The translations under genes and the position numbers were made by a program. The notes below the pieces were generated by a model that saw nothing but the letters and a program-made list of their open reading frames with translations, made no database searches and was not told the DNA's origin. Below are positions 51,354 to 56,833 of a DNA stretch of 56,833 nucleotides, piece by piece. The stretch spans positions 1-56,833 of the forward strand of contig CAMEDC010000015.1 of assembly GCA_945913255.1 (NCBI GenBank), in the 5' to 3' direction. The DNA is from an uncultured Lachnospiraceae bacterium. GTDB taxonomy: Bacteria; Bacillota; Clostridia; Lachnospirales; Lachnospiraceae. How positions within the stretch are numbered: the first letter of the stretch is position 1; each line of letters starts with the position of its first letter.

Positions 51354-52580
51354 ATGCAGATTTATGAAGAATTGAAAGCAAGAGGACTTCTTGCCCAGGT
51401 AACAAACGAGGAGGAAATCCGTGAGCTGGTAAACAACGGGAAGGCAACCTTTTATATCGGGTTTGACTGTACTGCGGACAGCCTGACAGCAGGGCATTTC
51501 ATGGCGCTGACCCTGATGAAGAGACTTCAAATGGCAGGAAATAAGCCCATTGCGTTAATCGGTGGCGGTACAACCATGATTGGTGATCCTTCCGGCAGAA
51601 CCGATATGAGAAAGATGCTGACCATAGAAGACATCCAGCACAATGCGGACTGCTTCAAGCGCCAGATGGAGAATTTTATTGATTTTTCCGAAGGAAAGGC
51701 ATTGATGGTAAACAATGCGGACTGGCTTTTGAAGCTGAATTATGTGGAACTGTTGCGCGAGGTGGGCGCCTGCTTTTCCGTGAACAACATGCTTCGTGCA
51801 GAATGCTACAAGCAGCGTATGGAAAAAGGATTGAGCTTCCTGGAATTTAATTACATGATTATGCAGAGCTATGATTTCTATCACATGTTCCAGCATTACA
51901 ACTGTAATCTTCAGTTCGGCGGTGATGATCAGTGGAGCAATATGCTTGGCGGTACGGAACTGATTCGTAAGAAGCTGGGCAAGGATGCACATTGTATGAC
52001 AATTACGCTGCTTACCGATTCCCAGGGCAAGAAAATGGGTAAGACGGCAGGAAATGCTGTATGGCTTGATCCGAACAAGACCTCTCCCTTTGAGTTCTAC
52101 CAGTACTGGAGAAATGTGTCGGACGCAGATGTCCTGAAATGTATCCGTATGCTGACCTTCCTGCCTCTGGAGCAGATTGATGAGATGGACAAGTGGGAAG
52201 GAAGCCAGCTGAATCGAGCAAAGGAAATTCTGGCTTATGAACTGACTCAGATGGTGCACGGAACCGAGGAGGCAGAAAAGGCGCAGGAAAGTGCGAGAGC
52301 ATTGTTTGCAGGCGGCGGAAGCGCTGCCGAGATGCCTACCTGTGAACTGGAGGAAGGCGATTTCCTTAACGGTACGATTGACATTCTTGGTGTATTGGTG
52401 AAGGCGGGTCTTACCGCATCCCGTTCCGAGGCAAGACGTGCCGTGGAACAAGGCGGTGTCACTGTTGACAACGAGAAGGTAGCAGACATCAAGACAGTTT
52501 ATGCTCCCGAAGCTTTCGCAGGAGAAGGTATTGTTGTAAAGAGAGGCAAGAAAAATTTTAAACGGGTAGTGATGAAATAG
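51354..52580 (+). CDS. tyrS: Tyrosyl-tRNA synthetase
   Basis: The 408-residue class I synthetase charges tRNA-Tyr. The HIGH-like motif is TAGHF (45-49) and the KMSKS-like loop is KKMGKT (about 230). A C-terminal S4 RNA-binding domain follows from ~340 (KAGLTASRSEARRAVEQGGV). GGAGGAG precedes the ATG; an in-frame TTG at 51336 is not the start. It is the second gene of the T-box transcript and is followed by a weak hairpin. Confidence 0.96.
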   Translation: MQIYEELKARGLLAQVTNEEEIRELVNNGKATFYIGFDCTADSLTAGHFMALTLMKRLQMAGNKPIALIGGGTTMIGDPSGRTDMRKMLTIEDIQHNADCFKRQMENFIDFSEGKALMVNNADWLLKLNYVELLREVGACFSVNNMLRAECYKQRMEKGLSFLEFNYMIMQSYDFYHMFQHYNCNLQFGGDDQWSNMLGGTELIRKKLGKDAHCMTITLLTDSQGKKMGKTAGNAVWLDPNKTSPFEFYQYWRNVSDADVLKCIRMLTFLPLEQIDEMDKWEGSQLNRAKEILAYELTQMVHGTEEAEKAQESARALFAGGGSAAEMPTCELEEGDFLNGTIDILGVLVKAGLTASRSEARRAVEQGGVTVDNEKVADIKTVYAPEAFAGEGIVVKRGKKNFKRVVMK

Positions 52581-52593
52581 AGATAAACAAGGA

Positions 52594-52632
52594 CAGGCAC
52601 TTCGCTGAGATGATTAGCGGAGTGCCTGATTT
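52594..52632 (+). terminator. Hairpin after tyrS
   Basis: CAGGCACTTCGCT (52594-52606) pairs with AGCGGAGTGCCTG (52616-52628), including one G-U pair, followed by ATTTT. The T-tract is weak. Confidence 0.65.
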
Positions 52633-52717
52633 TATGGGAAAGTTATCAAAACAGGAAACATAGGGCGAAGATGCGGCGCATATACTGAATCAGGATACTA
52701 TCAGGAGGCTTGGATTT

Positions 52718-54199
52718 ATGGAATATGCGTCGAATACATACGATCTCTATCGCGATATACAGCAAAGAACAGGAGGCGAGATTTACATAGGTGTTCTTGG
52801 ACCGGTGCGAACCGGAAAATCCACCTTTATCAAGCGGTTTATGGAAGAAATGGTACTTCCCTATATGGAGGATGAGCATGCAAAGTTACGGGCGCAGGAT
52901 GAGCTGCCCCAGAGTGCCGGTGGAAAGACCATAACTACCACAGAACCGAAATTTATTCCCAATGAGGCGGCCCAGGTGGTATTAAATGGCGACATTGCCG
53001 TGTCAGTGCGTCTGATTGATTGTGTGGGCTATATGGTGGAGGGTGCGGCAGGTCACATGGAGGAGGATGTGGAACGCATGGTGAAAACGCCATGGTTTGA
53101 TTACGAAATTCCATTTACCCAGGCGGCAGAAGTCGGTACTGACAAGGTAATGAATGACCATTCCACCATCGGACTTGTGATAACGACAGACGGCAGCTTC
53201 GGAGAACTGCCGAGGAGCGTCTACCAGGAGCCGGAGGAAAAAACGATTCTGGCTCTGAAAAAATTGAGGAAACCATTTCTTGTGCTGGTAAACAGCCAGA
53301 AACCCTATTCTGAGGATGCGAAAAAAACAGCAGCTGAAATCAGCGTTAAATATGGCGTTTCAGCCATCACAGTCAATTGCGAGCAATTGAAAAAAGAAGA
53401 CATTCATATGATACTGGAGAATGTACTCTATGAATTTCCGATTTCTTCCATTGAGTTTTATATGCCGAAATGGGTTGAGATGCTACCTGATAACAATCGA
53501 ATGAAGCAGGATATGATTGAAAAGGTTAGAACACTCATGAAGGACTACAACACGATTCGGGATGTTTTGGAGAAGCCAGTCAGCCTGGAAAGTGAATACA
53601 TAAAGCGTTGTAAGACAGACAGCATTCGCCTTTCGGATGGTGTAATCAGAATTCAACTGGATGTGGAAGAATCCTATTATTATGAAATGCTGACGGAGAT
53701 GGTGGGAGAAACCATTTCCGATGAATATCAGTTAATCAACAAGTTGAAGAACTTTGCTGTGATGAGACATGAGTACGAAAAGGTTCTGGATGCGGTGAAT
53801 ATGGTTCGGATGAAGGGGTATGGAGTGGTGACTCCGGATAAAGAGGAGATTGTCCTGGAAAAGCCGGAATTGATTAAGCATGGGAACAAGTTCGGTGTGA
53901 AAATCAAGGCTTCCAGTCCTTCCATTCATATGATTCGGGCAAATATTGAAACAGAGATTGCGCCTATTGTGGGTACGCAAGAACAGGCAGATGATTTGAT
54001 ACGCTATATCAATCAGGCAGATATGGAGAAGGGCATCTGGGACACAAATATTTTCGGAAAGACAGTGGAACAGCTTGTCAATGACGGTATCACTGCCAAA
54101 GTAGCTGTTATCGGAGAGGAGAGCCAGTTGAAGCTTCAGGATACCATGCAGAAAATTGTAAACGACAGCAACGGTGGGATGGTCTGCATAATTATTTAG
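52718..54199 (+). CDS. spoIVA: Stage IV sporulation protein A
   Basis: The 493-residue ATPase polymerises on the forespore surface to build the spore coat base. The Walker A motif GPVRTGKST is at 28-36, LIDCVGYMVEGAAGH marks the second motif, and the C-terminal region ends in a short tail. Its presence indicates an endospore former. GGAGG precedes the ATG. Sporulation genes of this kind are under sigma-E in Bacillus, but I could not mark a convincing sigma-E promoter here. Neighbours are not sporulation genes. Confidence 0.96.
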   Translation: MEYASNTYDLYRDIQQRTGGEIYIGVLGPVRTGKSTFIKRFMEEMVLPYMEDEHAKLRAQDELPQSAGGKTITTTEPKFIPNEAAQVVLNGDIAVSVRLIDCVGYMVEGAAGHMEEDVERMVKTPWFDYEIPFTQAAEVGTDKVMNDHSTIGLVITTDGSFGELPRSVYQEPEEKTILALKKLRKPFLVLVNSQKPYSEDAKKTAAEISVKYGVSAITVNCEQLKKEDIHMILENVLYEFPISSIEFYMPKWVEMLPDNNRMKQDMIEKVRTLMKDYNTIRDVLEKPVSLESEYIKRCKTDSIRLSDGVIRIQLDVEESYYYEMLTEMVGETISDEYQLINKLKNFAVMRHEYEKVLDAVNMVRMKGYGVVTPDKEEIVLEKPELIKHGNKFGVKIKASSPSIHMIRANIETEIAPIVGTQEQADDLIRYINQADMEKGIWDTNIFGKTVEQLVNDGITAKVAVIGEESQLKLQDTMQKIVNDSNGGMVCIII

Positions 54200-54216
54200 G
54201 ATAGCAATCATTTCGG

Positions 54217-54250
54217 AGCAACGATTTCAGAATGGAATCGTTGCTTTTTT
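54217..54250 (+). terminator. Terminator after spoIVA
   Basis: AGCAACGATT (54217-54226) pairs with AATCGTTGCT (54236-54245), then a run of T residues. Its right arm overlaps the -35 box of the next promoter. Confidence 0.88.
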
Positions 54251-54269
54251 GCAGTCTATTGGGTATAAT
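54241..54269 (+). promoter_or_regulatory. Promoter for punA embedded in the spoIVA terminator
   Basis: TTGCTT (54241-54246) lies in the terminator right arm and T-run. TATAAT (54264-54269) follows after 17 bases, about 45 bases before punA. Confidence 0.65.
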
Positions 54270-54313
54270 ATTTTTGTGTCTGCATCAAAAAATCAGAAAG
54301 GAAAACGGGAAGC

Positions 54314-55147
54314 ATGAACGAAGTATATGAAAAGCTGTTAAACTGTTACAAATGTGTCAGAAAAAAGACGGACTTTGTACCGAAGGTTGCGATTGTACTG
54401 GGGTCCGGTCTGGGTGATTATGCGGAGACGATTCGAGTCGTGGATGAACTCCCCTACGGAGAAATTGAGGGATTTCCTGTGTCCACCGTTCCGGGACATG
54501 CAGGAAAATTTATTTTTGGCTATATCGATGAGATTCCCGTAGTCTGCATGAAAGGCAGAGTACATTTTTATGAGGGATATCCTATCAGTGATGTGGTGCT
54601 TCCGGCAAGACTGGTGAAGCTGATGGGAGCGGAAATCTTGTTCCTGACAAATGCTGCAGGTGGCGTGAATACTTCTTTCCATGCCGGAGATTTGATGCTG
54701 ATTAAGGATCATATTTCCGTGTTTGCACCGAATCCTTTAATCGGACCCAATATAGAGGAACTGGGAGTAAGATTCCCTGATATGAGTACCGTGTATGACA
54801 GAGAATTACAGGCACTGATAAAAAAGACGGCAACAGAAAATAATATCTTTTTGCAGGAGGGTGTCTACGCACAGCTGACGGGACCTTCCTTTGAATCTCC
54901 GGCCGAAATTCGCATGATGCGTACTCTTGGCTGTGATGCTGTGGGAATGAGTACGGTAGTGGAAGCGATTGCGGCAAACCATATGGGTATGAAAATCTGC
55001 GGAATTTCCTGCATCAGTAATCTGGCTGCCGGAATGACCATGAATCCGCTTACACATGAGGAAGTGCAGGAAGCTGCCGACATGGCGGCACCGAATTTCA
55101 AGAGGCTTGTGACAGAAACTGTAAAAGGAATGAAGCAGTTGCTGTGA
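54314..55147 (+). CDS. punA: Purine nucleoside phosphorylase
   Basis: The 277-residue trimeric-type phosphorylase cleaves inosine and guanosine with phosphate to the base and ribose 1-phosphate for salvage. The motifs VLGSGLGDYAE (phosphate loop), TVPGHAGKFIFG, GRVHFYEGYP, TNAAGGVN and GMSTVVEAIAANH are complete. The length is normal. It appears monocistronic. The 110 bases after it hold no gene but include the presumed right edge of the IS110 element. Confidence 0.95.
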   Translation: MNEVYEKLLNCYKCVRKKTDFVPKVAIVLGSGLGDYAETIRVVDELPYGEIEGFPVSTVPGHAGKFIFGYIDEIPVVCMKGRVHFYEGYPISDVVLPARLVKLMGAEILFLTNAAGGVNTSFHAGDLMLIKDHISVFAPNPLIGPNIEELGVRFPDMSTVYDRELQALIKKTATENNIFLQEGVYAQLTGPSFESPAEIRMMRTLGCDAVGMSTVVEAIAANHMGMKICGISCISNLAAGMTMNPLTHEEVQEAADMAAPNFKRLVTETVKGMKQLL

Positions 55148-55256
55148 GAAGGATAAAGTTTGAAACAAATAAGTAGTGGGTAGCCAAAGAATAAAGGACA
55201 TAGCAAACAAGCCATCTTGCGGTGGCAAAAAAATTAAATATAGACACAACACCTAA

Positions 55257-56516
55257 TCAGGTAACTGGAACAGCATCATCTTTGATGGTATATCCGCGTT
55301 GTTTAAGTAGATTAAGTGCCTGTGAAGTAGTCAGTACTTTTGATTCATTCACAGGACGTGACTCAAGAAAGCCTTCTGGTGTATAAGGTTTTAAATCTGT
55401 AAGTATGTGCCAGATAGCGGTCAGGAGCATACGACATATGGCAATGATAGCTTTCTTGTGACCACGACGTGCTTTTATGCGTCGATAACGGGTGGTAAAT
55501 TCAGGATGTTTCTTCGATTTGATTAAAGCATTTGCAACTTGCACCAAAACTGGTTTAAAATAAGAACCAGCACGGGAAATCCTAGTGGATTTGATTTTAT
55601 GATTGCTTTGATCATTGCGAGGACAGCATCCAGCCCATGATACGAGGTTTTTAGCTGTGGGGAAGACAGACATATCACCTCCGATTTCAGAGAGCACCTG
55701 AATCGCAGTCAGTGGGTTCTTATCGAATCCTGGTACGGTTCGTATAAGATTAAGGATTTCTTCGTATTTATCACTGAGACGAAAGATTTCCCGTTCTATT
55801 TCTAACTGATGCTTTTCTAATTCATCAATGTGATCAAGACATTGTCTGAGTTTCACAGCTTGTTCCGTAGAGATAGCGCCATCAACAGCAGCCTGTATAT
55901 CTTCAATAGGAGTTTTACATCTGCCATCAACAAAAGGTGCTACATCAAAAGTTTCCCCAGGGTGTTGTAAAATCTGTTCCGTAATGGAACGAGAAGATTT
56001 GCCAAATATATCAGTAAAGACGTCATCTAATTTATAGTTAGAGACTGTAAGACAGTTATGAGCACGATTCTTCTCACCGGTAATCATGCAGGTGAGTTTG
56101 AAACGGTATCTTACAAGGTCTCTTAATTCACGAATGTCAGCAGGTGGAATAAAGGAAGGCTTAACCATTCCGCACATGTATAAATCGCAAATCCACTTGG
56201 CATCTTTACGATCTGTTTTGTTGCCTTTTTGAGGCTTGGTATATTTGGGGTGAGAAAGAGTAACCCAGATGTTATTCTTCTCTAAGATATTAAAAACTGG
56301 GATCCAATACTTACCGGTAGATTCCATACAGACATCAGTACAATTGTATTTGGCAAGCCAATCACACAACTCTTGCAAACCTTTTGAAAAGGAAGAAAAG
56401 CGAGCTTGCTTATACTCCGTACGATTATTGGGATCAGTAATACCGATGCAGGCATAAATCCAAGTTTTATGGACGTCAAGTCCACAACAGTTATTTTTTA
56501 GAATTTTAAAAGACAA
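55257..56516 (-). CDS. IS110-family transposase
   Basis: The 419-residue recombinase has an N-terminal RuvC-like DEDD domain with Asp14 (GLDVHKTW), Glu65 (CMESTGKYW), Asp102 and Asp105 (KTDRKDAKW). After a coiled-coil (about 225-260), the C-terminal Transposase_20 domain has TVPGFDKNPLTAIQVLSEIG, SWAGCCPR and the serine region ISRAGSYFKPVLVQ. No frameshift or stop interrupts it, so it is probably active. AGGAGG lies seven bases before the ATG. Confidence 0.95.
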   Translation of the reverse strand: MSFKILKNNCCGLDVHKTWIYACIGITDPNNRTEYKQARFSSFSKGLQELCDWLAKYNCTDVCMESTGKYWIPVFNILEKNNIWVTLSHPKYTKPQKGNKTDRKDAKWICDLYMCGMVKPSFIPPADIRELRDLVRYRFKLTCMITGEKNRAHNCLTVSNYKLDDVFTDIFGKSSRSITEQILQHPGETFDVAPFVDGRCKTPIEDIQAAVDGAISTEQAVKLRQCLDHIDELEKHQLEIEREIFRLSDKYEEILNLIRTVPGFDKNPLTAIQVLSEIGGDMSVFPTAKNLVSWAGCCPRNDQSNHKIKSTRISRAGSYFKPVLVQVANALIKSKKHPEFTTRYRRIKARRGHKKAIIAICRMLLTAIWHILTDLKPYTPEGFLESRPVNESKVLTTSQALNLLKQRGYTIKDDAVPVT

Positions 56517-56549
56517 TAAAATAACCTCCTGATGATTGTAAGTTTAAAA

Positions 56550-56730
56550 CTGACAGTGACTGGTCATCCGGCAAAATCGAGTCGACTTTGGAAGAGATAA
56601 GTTTACGGGCTACTGTTATACGCCATTCATTGATGCCTTAACGGATGACCGACGACAAATAAGTATGCGAGGTCGCCGCTATACAGCCCCGCCAATCACC
56701 TCCACGTGTTCTGTAGTGTGTCAGTCTTAT
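56550..56730 (-). ncRNA. Candidate bridge RNA in the IS110 leader
   Basis: The ~250-base leader upstream of the transposase has no protein-coding frame but strong pairing. A 9-bp stem GGTCATCCG (56562-56570) / CGGATGACC (56642-56650) encloses a 71-base loop region. A hairpin GAGGT (56669-56673) / ACCTC (56698-56702) lies on the transcript's 5' side. IS110-group elements encode a bridge RNA in this position. Assignment of target- and donor-binding loops is not possible from one copy. Confidence 0.45.
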
Positions 56731-56833
56731 AAAGTAAATATATCAGAAGGAAGATAAAATAGAAAAGTGAAAGGTAGCCAACATGTTTCATGACGCATTG
56801 GTGCCTTTCGCAGAAAGGCGGATTATAAGTATG

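Larger units (their letters stand above)
55179..56781 (-). mobile_element. IS110-family insertion sequence (limits tentative)
   Basis: The transposase gene at 55257-56516 has a short downstream flank and a long non-coding upstream flank, as in the IS110 group. A 9-base direct repeat GGTAGCCAA at 55179-55187 and 56773-56781 may mark the two junctions, giving about 1.6 kb. IS110 elements lack terminal inverted repeats, so the true ends cannot be proved from one copy. No other copy is present in the window. Confidence 0.6.

Noticed and set aside
52633..52717. Sigma-E promoter for spoIVA
   Set aside because: A CATATACT-like -10 is present near 52678, but no matching -35 was found at the right distance, so it is not listed.

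Overview
The window is a stretch of core chromosome from a low-to-mid GC, endospore-forming Clostridia, most likely a Lachnospiraceae-type gut anaerobe. This rests on spoIVA, a Tyr T-box, Gram-positive gene order (yceD-rpmF-plsX-acpP-rnc-smc-ftsY; ylxM-ffh-rpsP-khpA-rimM-trmD-rplS-lepB-rbgA-rnhB), the pta-ackA acetate pathway and consistent AGGAGG-type ribosome binding sites. No rRNA, CRISPR array, prophage or defence island is seen. One insertion sequence lies at the right edge. Species-level identity cannot be judged from the sequence alone.

Layout. 1-2.6 kb: tRNA-Leu(CAA), a convergent membrane diguanylate cyclase, and an HMGL-type aldolase. 2.8-10.8 kb: an O-acetylhomoserine sulfhydrylase, a small zinc-finger membrane protein, polA, coaE, a long FtsA-like ATPase with C-terminal beta-grasp-like modules, and walJ. 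10.9-13.9 kb: the ACT/UPF0210 pair and convergent tmcAL. 14-16.5 kb: pta and ackA, separated by a folded repeat element and preceded by a perfect CcpA cre-like site. 16.6-24.1 kb: lipid, ribosome, chromosome and SRP-receptor genes. 24.1-26.4 kb: threonine ammonia-lyase and a YitT protein. 26.5-37.7 kb: a long SRP, ribosome-maturation and secretion operon. It carries a TrmD-GNAT fusion, a second folded repeat element, two signal peptidases and a FliK-like/FlhB-C-terminal-like pair without other flagellar genes. 37.8-41.2 kb: a two-component system with an unusually large sensor. 41.3-48 kb: prs, a PDZ/radical-SAM DUF512 protein, der-plsY-gpsA and metF. 48.4-50.4 kb: a MoxR ATPase and a VWA partner. 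50.4-52.6 kb: a tyrosine T-box reading first into a pyridoxamine-phosphate-oxidase-like gene and then tyrS. 52.7-55.1 kb: spoIVA and purine nucleoside phosphorylase. 55.2 kb to the end: an IS110-family element whose long leader is predicted to fold and could encode a bridge RNA.

How it works together. Most genes serve growth: replication and segregation (polA, smc, rnhB), ribosome assembly and tRNA modification (der, rbgA, rimM, trmD, tmcAL), co-translational secretion (ffh, ftsY, lepB), phospholipid synthesis (plsX, acpP, plsY, gpsA) and acetate-forming ATP generation (pta, ackA). The items most worth a second look are two folded intergenic elements that seem to be one family, the IS110 leader, the TrmD-GNAT fusion, the FtsA-like beta-grasp protein and the T-box-controlled flavin-type gene. 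All assignments come from reading motifs and gene order. No database search was run.
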